A DNA stretch of 64,000 nucleotides from DASYLJ01 sp964432595 (GTDB taxonomy: Bacteria > Desulfobacterota > Binatia > DP-6). A program made the translations under genes and the position numbers. Below are positions 1 to 9,400 of this stretch, in pieces. Every line of letters starts with the position of its first letter. Positions within the stretch are counted from its first letter, which is position 1. The stretch lies in contig CAYSOF010000008.1 of the NCBI GenBank assembly GCA_964432595.1, forward strand, positions 186,001 to 250,000, read 5' to 3'. The notes under the pieces were generated by a model. That model was not told the origin of the DNA, ran no database searches, and saw only the letters and a program-made list of their open reading frames with translations.

Positions 1-1
1 C

Positions 2-157
2 GTCTACGTCGACGACGTCGACGCCACGTACGCGCGCGCGACGGCGGCGGGCGCGACGTCGCTGGGTGCCCCGGCGGACCGGCCGTTCCAGGAGCGGACC
101 GCGTCGGTGCAGGACGCGTTCGGGAACGTCTGGTACCTGGCGCAGTACACCGGCTGA
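2..157 (+). CDS. VOC (glyoxalase-like) protein, C-terminal fragment
   Basis: The window opens inside this gene; 51 codons and a TGA remain. The fragment reads VYVDDVDATYARATAAGA, then a GAPADRPFQERTASVQD stretch, and ends FGNVWYLAQYTG. This is the usual last beta-alpha-beta-beta-beta module of PhnB-like vicinal oxygen chelate proteins, where the D-P/A-FGN-W-Y segment closes the metal-binding barrel. Function beyond the fold cannot be told, because the metal ligands lie mostly in the missing N-terminal part. It converges on the sulfatase gene with a 7-base gap. Confidence 0.8.
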   Translation, partial: VYVDDVDATYARATAAGATSLGAPADRPFQERTASVQDAFGNVWYLAQYTG

Positions 158-164
158 GCTCGGC

Positions 165-2007
165 TCACTCGACGTAGCCGAGGGCGCGCAGGCGCTCCTG
201 GGCGGCCGGATCGATGGGCGGCGCCGTCGCCGTGACGGCGGCGTCGCGGGCGGGCAGGCCCAGCGCGCCCACCCAGGCGTCGAGCTCGCCGCGCAGGCGC
301 TTCACGCGGTCGGGATGGCGCGGCGCGAGGTCCTGACGCTCGCCCGGGTCGACCACGAGGTCGAAGAGCCAGACCCCGCCGGCGGAATCGACGACGAGCT
401 TCTCGGTACCGGCGCGGTACGCGCGGTAGCGGCGATCGTGGCGCAGCAGCGGATCGCCACCATCCGGCGCGTCGCTGCCGAGCATCGACGCGTACTGCTC
501 GGCCAGCGCCGGCCCCGGGGCCGGGCGGCCACGGCTCGCGGGCAGCAGCGAGCCCGCCTGCACCGTCGGCGGCACGTCGAGGCCGAGCAGCTCGCAGATC
601 GTCGCGAATACGCCGGCCGTCGACACGGGCTGCGACGCGCGGCCCGCGGCGACGCCGGGCGGGAAGCGTACGAAGCAGCGGCACGTGCAGCACCGGATGG
701 TAGAGCGAGTGGCCGTGGCCGAACTCGCCGTGCTCGCCGAGGAGCTCGCCGTGGTCGGCCAGCACGACGATGATCGTGCGGTCGAGCGTGCCGCGCTCGC
801 GCAGGGCGCCGATCACGCGGCCGAGCAGCGCGTCGGCGTAGGCGACGCCGGCGTCGTACATCGCCGTCACCGGCACGCGCGCGTCGCCGACGTCGGGCGC
901 GGCGCCGCCGAACTGGGCCGCCATCAGCGTCAAGCTGAGGTCGCGCAGGGCGGGCAGCGGCAGGTCGGTGAAGCGATGCAGCCAGTCGCCGGGCAGCTGG
1001 TGGTACGGGAAATGCGCCTCGATGAAGTTGAGGAACACGAACGCCGGCGGCGCATCGGCGGGACGGCTGCGGAACCATGCGACGAAGCCGTCGGCGACGC
1101 CCGCGCCGCCCTTGTCCTCAGGACGAACGCCGAGCCGGTCGAGCACGCGATGCATCGAGTGCATCGAGCGCGCGACGTCGCCGTGGCGCCACGCCTCGTC
1201 GGTCCACGCGAAGCCGCGCACCATGCCGAGGCCGTCGCTGATCCACGCGTTGGCGGTGAACGAGCGCGTGTCCCATCCCGCGGCGGCGAGCGTCGCGGCG
1301 AGCGTCGCCGAGCCGGCGTCGAGGTAGCGGTGCTCGTCGTGCGCGCCGTGGGCCGACGGGAAGCGGCCGGTGAAGAGCGACGCGTGCGACGGCAGCGACC
1401 ACGTCGCCGGCGACACGGCTTCGAGGAAGAGGAGCCCGTCGGCGGCGAGCGCATCGAAGTTGGGCGTCGTCGCCCGGTCGTAGCCGTAGGCCGACATGTG
1501 ATCGGCGCGAACGGTGTCGAGCACGACGACGACCACGTCCGGCGCGTTCGCCGGCGGCGTGCCGCGCACGACCGTCTCGGCCGACGTCCGGCGGCCCGCC
1601 CACAGCTCGGGGACGACGACCCCGGCGACGACGACCAGTACCGCGACCGTCGCCGCGGTGCGCGGTGCGCGGCGCGCGAGCAGGACCGCTCCCAGCGCGA
1701 CGACGGGCGTGAGCACGGCCATCACCTGGAAGGCCAGGTTCTCCGGCACCACCGCGAGCTCGATCGCGATCCAGCCGAGCGCGACGGCCACCGCATGGCG
1801 CCCGGCGCCCCGCGGCAGCAGCACGGCGAACACGAGCCCCAGGAGCGCTCCCACGACGACGGCCATGCCCGCGCCCGTCACCATCATGGTGCGCGGCGCG
1901 TGCATGTTGAACGCCATGATCCGCGTCGCGGCCAGCGCCGTCATGAGCGCCGCCATCGCGAGCCCGAAGCCCGCGCCCCGGATCATCGCGCGGGCCGCCG
2001 TGCGCAC
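165..2007 (-). pseudogene. Membrane-bound sulfatase-like hydrolase, frameshifted
   Basis: The N-terminal part has about four or five hydrophobic segments (residues 5-140). A sulfatase/alkaline-phosphatase-fold domain follows, with VVLDTVRADHMSAYGY (metal site), a TWSLPSHASLFTG active-site segment and VVLADHGELLGEHGEFGHG. At about 671-680 the frame breaks. The upstream frame reads HVPLL and then nonsense; the frame with one base fewer reads FVRFPPGVAAGR and continues to the normal end ...RLRALGYVE at 165. So one extra base disrupts the gene, either a true mutation or an assembly error. The modifiable Cys position carries Ser and the following Arg is His, so this may not be an ordinary formylglycine sulfatase. 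The GTG start at 2007 is supported by a promoter ending 6 bases upstream. Confidence 0.85.
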
Positions 2008-2013
2008 GCGAGG

Positions 2014-2042
2014 GCTCTACGACCGATCGGACCAAAAGTCAC
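2014..2042 (-). promoter_or_regulatory. Leaderless-type promoter for the sulfatase
   Basis: On the minus strand GTGACT (-35), 17 bases, TAGAGC (-10), then 6 bases to the GTG at 2007. No Shine-Dalgarno sequence fits between. It is back to back with the promoter of the oxidoreductase gene. Confidence 0.5.
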
Positions 2043-2047
2043 ATCGC

Positions 2048-2077
2048 TTGGCCGCAGCCGGCGCGATCCGCTACAGG
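2048..2077 (+). promoter_or_regulatory. Leaderless-type promoter for quinone oxidoreductase
   Basis: TTGGCC, 18 bases, TACAGG, then 6 bases to the ATG at 2084. It follows the same layout as many other starts in this window. Confidence 0.45.
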
Positions 2078-2083
2078 CGTCCG

Positions 2084-3058
2084 ATGCGCGCCATCGTCGT
2101 CGACCGCTGGATGGACCCGAAGGACCTCGCCGTCAGTGAGGTACCCGATCCGCCCCTCTACCCCGGCGGCCTGCGCGTCGCGGTGAAGGCCGCGGGCTGC
2201 AACTTCTTCGACATCCTGATGGTGAAGGGCCAGTACCAGATGAAGCCGCCCTTCCCCTTCACGCCCGGCGCGGAGCTGGCCGGCGTGGTGACCGAGGTCG
2301 GGGCGGGCGTCGAGGGCTTCGCGGTCGGCGATCGCGTCCTCGCGTCGGCGGGCCTCGGCGGGTTCGCGGACCAGGCGGTGATCCCGTCGAAGGGCGCCTA
2401 CAAGCTGCCCGACGGGATGTCGTTCGAGGCGGGGGCGTCGCTGCCGATCGTCTACCCGACGTCGTACGCCGCGCTCGCGTGGCGCGCGCCGCTGCACGCC
2501 GGCGAGACGCTGCTCGTGCACGCGGCGGCGGGCGGCGTCGGCATCGCGGCGGTGCAGATCGGCAAGGCGATGGGCGCGAAGGTCATCGGCACCGCGGGCG
2601 GCGCGGACAAGCTCGACGTCGTGCGCAAGGTCGGCGCGGACGTCGCGATCGATTACCGCGCCGGCGACTGGGTCGAGCAGGTGAAGCAGGCGACCGGCGG
2701 CAAGGGCGCCGACGTGATCTACGACTCGGTCGGCGGCGACGTCACCGACGCGTCGCTCAAGTGCATCGCGTGGAACGGCCGGCTGCTCGTCATCGGCTTC
2801 GCGAGCGGCACGATCCCCGCCGTCAAGCTGAATCGCGTGCTGCTGAAGAACATTGCGCTGGTCGGCCTGCACTGGGGCGCGCACACGATGCACGAGCCCG
2901 AGCGCATCCCGCAGACCTTCGACGCGCTCTTCGAGCTGCACCGGCAGAAGAAGATCGACCCGGTGATCTGGAAGACGTTCCCGCTCGATCAGCTGCCGGC
3001 GGCGCTCGAGGCGCTGGGGTCGCGGCAGAGCTGGGGCAAGGTCGTCGTCACGCCCTGA
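2084..3058 (+). CDS. NADPH:quinone oxidoreductase (zinc-free MDR family)
   Basis: A 324-residue medium-chain dehydrogenase/reductase. The N-terminal GroES-like domain contains GCNFFDILMVKGQYQMKPPF and PFTPGAELAGVV. The Rossmann domain has the nucleotide loop HAAAGGVGIAAVQIGKAMGA and a DVIYDSVGGD segment. The structural zinc cysteines and catalytic zinc ligands of alcohol dehydrogenases are absent, which points to the QOR/zeta-crystallin branch that reduces quinones or activated alkenes with NADPH. The ATG is placed by the promoter immediately upstream and by the family's usual N-terminus. The 3' end overlaps the convergent enoyl-CoA hydratase gene by 11 bases. The true substrate is unknown. 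Confidence 0.9.
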   Translation: MRAIVVDRWMDPKDLAVSEVPDPPLYPGGLRVAVKAAGCNFFDILMVKGQYQMKPPFPFTPGAELAGVVTEVGAGVEGFAVGDRVLASAGLGGFADQAVIPSKGAYKLPDGMSFEAGASLPIVYPTSYAALAWRAPLHAGETLLVHAAAGGVGIAAVQIGKAMGAKVIGTAGGADKLDVVRKVGADVAIDYRAGDWVEQVKQATGGKGADVIYDSVGGDVTDASLKCIAWNGRLLVIGFASGTIPAVKLNRVLLKNIALVGLHWGAHTMHEPERIPQTFDALFELHRQKKIDPVIWKTFPLDQLPAALEALGSRQSWGKVVVTP

Positions 3059-3821
3059 GCTTCTTGAAGTCCGGCGGCCGCTTCTCGAAGAACGCCATCA
3101 CGGCTTCCAGATTCTCCGGCGTCCCGACGCGCTCGATGAAGCCCTGATCCTCCCGCTTGCGCGCCGCGGCGATCTGATCGCTGCGCGTCGCGAGCAGCAG
3201 GCGCTTCGTGTGGCGCACGGAATCCGGCGGCTGCGCGGCGATGCGCTTGCCCAGATACTGGATCGCCGGCAGCAGCTCCTCCTGCGTGCAGAGCTGGCTC
3301 GCGAGCCCCAGCTCGACGGCGCGCGGCGCCTCGATCCAGTCGGCCGTGAACAGCACCTCCGCGGCGCGTTGCCAGCCGATCTGCACCGGCAGCAGGTAGC
3401 TGCTCGCCGCCTCCGGGACGACGCCGAGCGTGACGAACGGCGGCCGCAGCCGCGCCTCCTCGGCGATGTAGACGACGTCGCAGTGGAGCAGGATCGTGAG
3501 CCCGATGCCGACGCCGACGCCGTTCACCGCGGCGAGGAGCGGCTTGTCGAAGACGACGAGGCGATCCATGAACGCGCCGAAGCCGGGGTCCTCGCCGCCG
3601 GCGCCGTTCGTCATCTCGCCGAGGTCCTGCCCGGCGGAGAACGCGCCGCCGCTGCCCGTCAGCACGACCACCTGCACGTCGGGATCGTCCTGCGCGTCGC
3701 GGAGCGCGTCGCGCAGCTCGTGCCACATCTGGCGGTTGAAGGCGTTCTTCTGCCGCGGGCGGTTGAGCGTCAGCGTGAGGACGCCGTCGGCGCGGTCTTC
3801 CAGGACGGTCTCGCGTGCCAT
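3048..3821 (-). CDS. Enoyl-CoA hydratase/isomerase family protein
   Basis: A 257-residue crotonase-fold protein. The segment LTLNRPRQKNAFNRQMW, the oxyanion-hole stretch SGGAFSAGQDLGEM, the VNGVGVGIGLTILLHCD helix and the active-site region FVTLGVVPEAASSYLLP with its acidic residue are all present. The length is normal. It probably hydrates or isomerises a 2-enoyl-CoA in a beta-oxidation-type pathway. The start at 3821 (MARETV) is preferred over one 12 bases upstream because a promoter -10 ends 7 bases before it. It sits between the oxidoreductase and the SDR-BVMO pair, so a shared catabolic role is possible but not shown. Confidence 0.88.
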   Translation of the reverse strand: MARETVLEDRADGVLTLTLNRPRQKNAFNRQMWHELRDALRDAQDDPDVQVVVLTGSGGAFSAGQDLGEMTNGAGGEDPGFGAFMDRLVVFDKPLLAAVNGVGVGIGLTILLHCDVVYIAEEARLRPPFVTLGVVPEAASSYLLPVQIGWQRAAEVLFTADWIEAPRAVELGLASQLCTQEELLPAIQYLGKRIAAQPPDSVRHTKRLLLATRSDQIAAARKREDQGFIERVGTPENLEAVMAFFEKRPPDFKKLRA

Positions 3822-3828
3822 GCTCGGC

Positions 3829-3858
3829 CGCATACCGTCTTTCGCCGGCCGGTGTCAC
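3829..3858 (-). promoter_or_regulatory. Leaderless-type promoter for enoyl-CoA hydratase
   Basis: Minus strand: GTGACA, 18 bases, TATGCG, then 7 bases to the ATG at 3821. Confidence 0.5.
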
Positions 3859-3865
3859 GCGGACG

Positions 3866-4621
3866 TCAGTAGGCGAAGCCGCCGTCGACCTTGATGATCG
3901 CGCCGCTCGTATACGACGACGCGTCCGACGCCAGGTAGAGCGCCGCGCCGACGATCTCGTCGGGGTTGCCGGCGCGGCCCATCGGGATCGAGCTGCGGAA
4001 GTACTCGTGGAACTCCGGCGTCCAGGCCTTGCTGATGTCCGTCAGGAACGCGCCCGGCATGAGGACGTTGCAGCGCACCTTGCCGCCGTACGCGTGCGCG
4101 ATGCCGGCGGCGAGCGTGTGCAGGCCCGACTTCGCGATCGCGTACGGCAGCTCGCGCTCGGTGGGCTGTACCGCGCCGACGCTGCTCACCTGGATGATGC
4201 TGCCGCCCCCCTGCTCGGCCATGCGCTTCGCCGCCACCACCGACAGGCGGAACGGCCCCTTCAGGTTCAGCGCGAGGACCTTGTCCCACAGCTCCTCGCT
4301 GACGGCGTCGAGCGACGGGTAGAGCGGCGACGCGCCGGCGTTGTTGACCAGCACGTCGATGCGGCCGAGCTCGCGCACGGTGGTGTCGACGAGGCGGCCG
4401 CACTCGTCCCACTTACCGGCGTGGAATGCGACGGGAAGCGCGCGCACGCCGAAGCGTTCGCGCAGCTCGGCGGCGACGGTCTCGCAGTTCTCGAGCTTGC
4501 GGCTCGCGATGACGAGGTCGGCGCCGTGCTCGGCGAACGCGCGCGCCATCGCCAGCCCCAGCCCGCGACTGCCGCCGGTGATGACGGCGACCTTTCCGTG
4601 CAGATCGAACAGCGTGCTCAT
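3866..4621 (-). CDS. Short-chain dehydrogenase/reductase
   Basis: A 251-residue classical SDR: cofactor loop TGGSRGLGLAMA near residue 14, NNAG motif, the serine in IIQVSSVG, and the catalytic YAIAK (Tyr-x3-Lys). The C-terminus SSYTSGAIIKVDGGFAY is typical of 3-oxoacyl/secondary alcohol dehydrogenases. The start is fixed by a GAGGGAG Shine-Dalgarno sequence about 9 bases upstream. It lies 16 bases downstream of the Baeyer-Villiger monooxygenase gene on the same strand and is probably co-transcribed. An alcohol dehydrogenase feeding ketones to a BVMO is a common pairing, which makes that role plausible here. Confidence 0.9.
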   Translation of the reverse strand: MSTLFDLHGKVAVITGGSRGLGLAMARAFAEHGADLVIASRKLENCETVAAELRERFGVRALPVAFHAGKWDECGRLVDTTVRELGRIDVLVNNAGASPLYPSLDAVSEELWDKVLALNLKGPFRLSVVAAKRMAEQGGGSIIQVSSVGAVQPTERELPYAIAKSGLHTLAAGIAHAYGGKVRCNVLMPGAFLTDISKAWTPEFHEYFRSSIPMGRAGNPDEIVGAALYLASDASSYTSGAIIKVDGGFAY

Positions 4622-4637
4622 CGATTGGCTCCCTCGC

Positions 4638-6089
4638 TCAGTGCATGTCGAAGTCGGTCCAGCGCGGCATCCGGAGATCGTCGACGAACCGTTCGAACGT
4701 CCACGGCCACGACGCGATCCGTCCCCGCGCGTCCATGTACCAGCTCCGGCAGCCGCTCGCCCAGATCGTGTTCGGGAGCTGGGCGTCGATCGCGTCGTTG
4801 AAGGCACGCGTCGCGGCTGGCGTCGGCGCGATCGCGCGCACGTCGCCGGCGGCGAGGCGCCGGATCAGCTGGAGGACGTAGTCGAACTGCGTCTCGGCGG
4901 TCTGCAGCCAGGAAAAGTTCCCGATCGGACTGTTCGGGCCGCCGACCATGAACCAGTTCGGAAAGCCCGGCACGGCGACGGTGCGATAGGCGTGGTTGTG
5001 CTCCGCCCACGCCGCGTCCAGCGTCGTCCCGTCCGGGCCGGTGACGCGCATCGGGCGCACGAAGCGGTGCGTGTCGAAGCCGGTCGCGAGCACGAGGACG
5101 TCGAGCGCGTGGACGCGGCCGTCGGCCGTGCGCACGCCGTCCGGAAGGACGGCGTCGATGGCGTCGGTGACGAGCGTGACGTTCGGACGCTGCATCGCCT
5201 CGTAGAACGTGCCCGACATGACGAGGCGCTTGCAGCCGACCTCGTAGGTCGGCGTCAGCCGGCGACGGAGCTCGGGATCGCGCACCGTGGCGAGGTTGTC
5301 GGCGCACGCGGCGGCGATCGCCGCGTACGCCTCCGGGTTCGCGCCCACGACCGCAGCGGCGAAGTCGGCGTTGTGCCGTCCGGTGAGCCGGCGATACTCC
5401 GACTCCAGCAGCGTCGGGTCGTCGCGGAAGGCGCGCCGCCGCTCCTCCGGGATCGGCTTGTTCGGTACCGGCAGGATCCACTGCGCCGTGCGCTGGAAGA
5501 GAGTGAGGCGCGCGACGTCGTCGACGACCGCGGCTACGATCTGCACGCTGCTCGACCCCGTGCCGATGATCCCGACGCGCTTGCCGCTCAGCGCGACGTC
5601 CGCGTCCCAGCGCGCCGGGTGGAACGCCGGCCCCGCGAAGTCGGCGAGGCCGGGGATGTCGGGGACGACCGGATGGTGCAGGACGCCGGTCGCCGTCACG
5701 ACCACGTCGAAGCGGCCCTGGTCGCCCTGCGTGGTCTCGAGACGCCAGGCGCCGTCGGCCCAGTCGAGCCGGACGACCTCGCTGTCGTAGCGGACCACGC
5801 GCTCGACGTCGTACCGCGCCGCCGTCTGCTCGAGGTATGCGAGGATCTCCGCGCCGGGCGCCATCGCGTGGCTCCAGTCGGCGTGGGGCGCGAAAGAGTA
5901 CCGGTACGCCAACGACGGCACGTCGCAGGCCACGCCGGGATAGCGGTTGTCGCGCCAGGTGCCGCCGAGCGTGCTCGCCTTCTCGAAGACGACGACGTCG
6001 TCGAAGCCGGCCGCCCGCAGACGGATCACCGCCATGAGGCCGGACGCCCCCGCTCCGATCACGGCGATCCGCAGCCGTCGTCCCGTCAC
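4638..6089 (-). CDS. Type I Baeyer-Villiger monooxygenase
   Basis: A 483-residue flavoprotein. FAD-binding IAVIGAGASGLM is at the N-terminus and a second Rossmann loop (GIIGTGSSSVQ) sits about residue 170. Just before the latter, FAGPAFHPARWD matches the BVMO fingerprint F-x-G-x3-H-x3-W-[P/D] exactly, which separates it from plain flavin-containing monooxygenases. These enzymes insert one oxygen atom from O2 next to a ketone carbonyl using NADPH. The GTG start at 6089 gives a normal N-terminus and lies 9 bases after a promoter -10. An ATG at 6143 in frame would add 18 arginine-rich residues unlike the family. It probably forms an operon with the SDR downstream. Confidence 0.9.
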   Translation of the reverse strand: MTGRRLRIAVIGAGASGLMAVIRLRAAGFDDVVVFEKASTLGGTWRDNRYPGVACDVPSLAYRYSFAPHADWSHAMAPGAEILAYLEQTAARYDVERVVRYDSEVVRLDWADGAWRLETTQGDQGRFDVVVTATGVLHHPVVPDIPGLADFAGPAFHPARWDADVALSGKRVGIIGTGSSSVQIVAAVVDDVARLTLFQRTAQWILPVPNKPIPEERRRAFRDDPTLLESEYRRLTGRHNADFAAAVVGANPEAYAAIAAACADNLATVRDPELRRRLTPTYEVGCKRLVMSGTFYEAMQRPNVTLVTDAIDAVLPDGVRTADGRVHALDVLVLATGFDTHRFVRPMRVTGPDGTTLDAAWAEHNHAYRTVAVPGFPNWFMVGGPNSPIGNFSWLQTAETQFDYVLQLIRRLAAGDVRAIAPTPAATRAFNDAIDAQLPNTIWASGCRSWYMDARGRIASWPWTFERFVDDLRMPRWTDFDMH

Positions 6090-6098
6090 GCGGGCCAC

Positions 6099-6127
6099 GT
6101 CATAGCCCGCCGGCCGGCGCAGGTCAG
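6099..6127 (-). promoter_or_regulatory. Leaderless-type promoter for the BVMO-SDR operon
   Basis: Minus strand: CTGACC, 17 bases, TATGAC, then 9 bases to the GTG at 6089. Confidence 0.45.
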
Positions 6128-6320
6128 CTCGCTGGGTCGGCATCCGGCTTCCGGTAGAGATCGCGGCTCGGACGTCGGGCGCTCGCGCCGAGGCACCGCT
6201 ACGCCGACCCGACGGTCGCCGTCGCGCCATGCATGCGCAGCCGAAATATTCCCTCCGACACGGGCCGCCGCCCTACGCACCGCGCTCCAGCACCGCCGTG
6301 CCGAGGCACACAAAGTTCCC

Positions 6321-6334
6321 CAAGTTCGAACTTG
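6321..6334. promoter_or_regulatory. 14-bp perfect palindrome, possible operator
   Basis: CAAGTTCGAACTTG is a perfect palindrome. It overlaps a TTGACA hexamer at 6332-6337 that could be the -35 of the RCC1-protein gene 110 bases downstream; a -10 there is not clear. It lies in an AT-richer island (about 6305-6375) within the 355-base gap between the BVMO and the RCC1 gene. The rest of that gap shows nothing I can identify. Confidence 0.4.
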
Positions 6335-6444
6335 ACAGCAACAGTCTGTGAGTAGTTAGGTACATTTTCAATTCCTGGCGTCATCGACTGCCGGCGCATG
6401 GCCCGAAGCGTGTCGCTGACGGTTTCCAACCGAAAGAGGCCACG

Positions 6445-9400
6445 ATGAAATCTCAGCCGCTTCGCAGGCTCGTCTTTCTGCTCCCGCTGTTGGTTTCCCT
6501 GAGCAGCCCGGATCCGGTTGCGGCGACAGGCATCGTCTCGGCCGGAGTGAACCATACGTGCGCACTGACGTCACAGGGCGGCGTTCGATGCTGGGGGAAC
6601 AATCTATTGAACACCCTCGGCGATGCGCATCAGTGTGGTGCGAGCTGCGCCCGACCGAGCCGCTCGGTAGCCAGCTTCTCTCATGTCATCCGGACCGCGG
6701 CTGGAAGCGGGCACACGTGCACGCTGCATCTGGGCGGCGGGGTCACGTGCTGGGGCAAGAACACGGCCGGGCAGCTTGGCGCCGGCAGTGATCCGTCATG
6801 CAGTGACTCGGGGTGTAATCCCAGGGCGGTGTGTGCCGACACCGGGTGCGTCGGACGCATCCACAGCACGCTGGCTACCGATCGCGTGACGCTCGCCGCC
6901 GGTGATGACCACACCTGCGCAATCCTCGACGACGGCGACGGCGACCCGGGGGAGGGAACCTTGGTCTGCTGGGGCCGAAATAATTTCGGCCAGCTTGGCG
7001 ACGGCTCGACGATCGACCGGACCACCGCGACGACGGTGCTCTCGGACGTCCGTGAGGTCTCGACCGGGATAGCCCATACGTGTGCCCTCAGCTCGCTCGG
7101 AACCGTGAAGTGCTGGGGCCGCAATGATCGAGGACAGTTGGGTCCAGGCTGCGCTTTGGGGGCGGCGTGCAGCCTGCCCCTCACTGTCCTGGGTGGCGCG
7201 ACGGCGGTAGCTGCCGGCGGGCGGCACTCCTGTGCCGTTCTCACGGGCGGCGACGTGAAATGCTGGGGCGACAACGCCGCCGGTCAGCTCGGCGACGATC
7301 AAGTCTGCGGAACGACCTGTCAGAATCCCACCGCGGTGACGCAGGACGCGACGGGGGGCGAGATCGAGCCGATGCTCAGCGTGGCGGCAGGGCGAAATCA
7401 CACCTGCGGCCTCACGCTGACTCGCCACGCGCTCTGCTGGGGCCGCAACACGACCGGCCAGTTGGGAACGGGCACGACCGAGGACAGCCATGTTCCTGTC
7501 GCGCTGCCGGAGCTTCAGGGCCTGCAAGCGTTGAGCGCCGGCGGCGCTCATACCTGTGCAGCGACGGCGGAATGCGACGTTTCGTGCTGGGGCCTCAACA
7601 ACAATGGCCAGCTGGGAATCGGAACCTCGGCGAACGCGCTCAGCCCCGTTCGTGTGGATTCACTGTGCGACGTCCACCGCGAGATCGCGGAACGGTGGGC
7701 GCCCACGATCTACCAGGACGTCGACGCCGATTCCGCACGAGCCGATCTCATCTCGAGGTACGACTTTGACGACAATTTCGACGGAACGGACAATTGGCAA
7801 CGTCTGCATCCCTCGCTTCCGACGTTACCCCTGGCGAGCGACGTCTACTACTCGGTCGTCGAGACGGGCGACTACTTCTTCATCGGCTACTCGTTCTTTC
7901 ATGCGCGCGATTGGGGCGAGCGCCTCGAGCCGGACACGTGCGAGGATGTGCCGGAATTCATCCCCCTACCGCCTCCCGCCCCGTCATCGTTTCCGGCGAA
8001 GTCATTCTGCGAGCTCGTCGTGGAGACGGCGGACTACAAATGCTTCGACGAGGGGACAGAGGACGAAGCGCTCTTCTTTTGCAGAGATGCCTGGTTCGAG
8101 TGCGCTCACTTGACAGCGACGTGCTTCGCAGAATGCAGTATCGTTTGCGCTCCTGCAGGCGGACCGCTCACCCCTCCGGGAATCGCCTGTCGGCTGGCCT
8201 GCAAGAAGGCCTGCATGGCGGCCATCGGCGGCTCGTGTGACGTCTGCACCGATCTGATCGACGACGGCAACGTCGAGGTCATGTCTCCCGAATTCTCCTT
8301 CGAGATTCCGCTGCTTGGTGGTGGCGGCGCCCCATGTCACGAGAACGACATGGAAGGCGTACTGGTGGTCGTCCACAAGTCGTCCGGCGAGCTCCTCGGG
8401 ATGGTCACCCGCCCACACGATTCATTCGAGTGGTTTCGCGCGTCCGACCAGCTCGCGTTCCTCGAGGGCAAAGGTGAGTTCGAAGGCGCGGTGCAACGGG
8501 ACGACGAGCGACCGATCGTCTTCGTGGAGTCGCGGACCCACGCACCTCGGGGAGAGACGAACTGGCTGAACGATGGGTTCCCAGGTGGCGACGGCCTCGT
8601 GTACCGATACGCAGGTTTGGCCGAGACGGCGTCTCCACCCTACAACGGCGACCTACGGTACGATCTTCGCCCGATGCAGGAGCTCTGGAGCAGGCGGTGC
8701 GACGGCACCGTCTTCGCGTCCCCTACGCTCGAAGATGTGTTCGGCGATTTCCTTGGCGACGACGGAGGCATGAACGCGGCATCCCCCCCTTGGCGATGGA
8801 GCGACCGGGACGACGAAGGCGATACCGACTACAATTTCGCGCGCGGCGAATTCTTTCTCGATCCAGCGCGTGCGCTCGATCGCTTGTTCGGCATCTCCAC
8901 GGGCCTCGAAACCGTTGCAAGCACCATCTCGCCGCTCGAGGTCTCATGTGATCCAGGTACGACGGATATCGACGGTGACGGTACGCCCGACACCGCGGAC
9001 AACTGTCCCGCGCAGGCCAACCCAGACCAGCTGAACTCGGACACGACGGCCGGCGGTGACGTATGCGACGAGTGTCCTGCGGACGCCGTAGATGCGTGCG
9101 AGGTCTCGACGTCATCCGCCGCAGTCGTTGGATCGGCGGGTGGTGGCATGGCCACGCCGGATGGCCACGTCTCGATAAGCGTGCCACCGGGCGCCGTGAC
9201 CGAGCCGACGACGTTCTCGGCTACCGGCGGCACGAGCAGCGGTTATGGACTCGGCACCCTCGGCGGATCGCTGCTGACGATCGTGTCCTTGCATCCCGAG
9301 GGGCGAACCTTCGCCCCTCCCCTGACGGCGACGTTCCGCTGGTCGTCGGCGCTGGACAGCACTGTCGAGGCGCAATTGCGCATTTTCCGGAACGGAATAC

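Noticed and set aside
6321..6334. A tRNA T-loop from the GTTCGAA sequence
   Set aside because: No acceptor, anticodon or D-arm pairing could be drawn around it; it is part of a simple palindrome.
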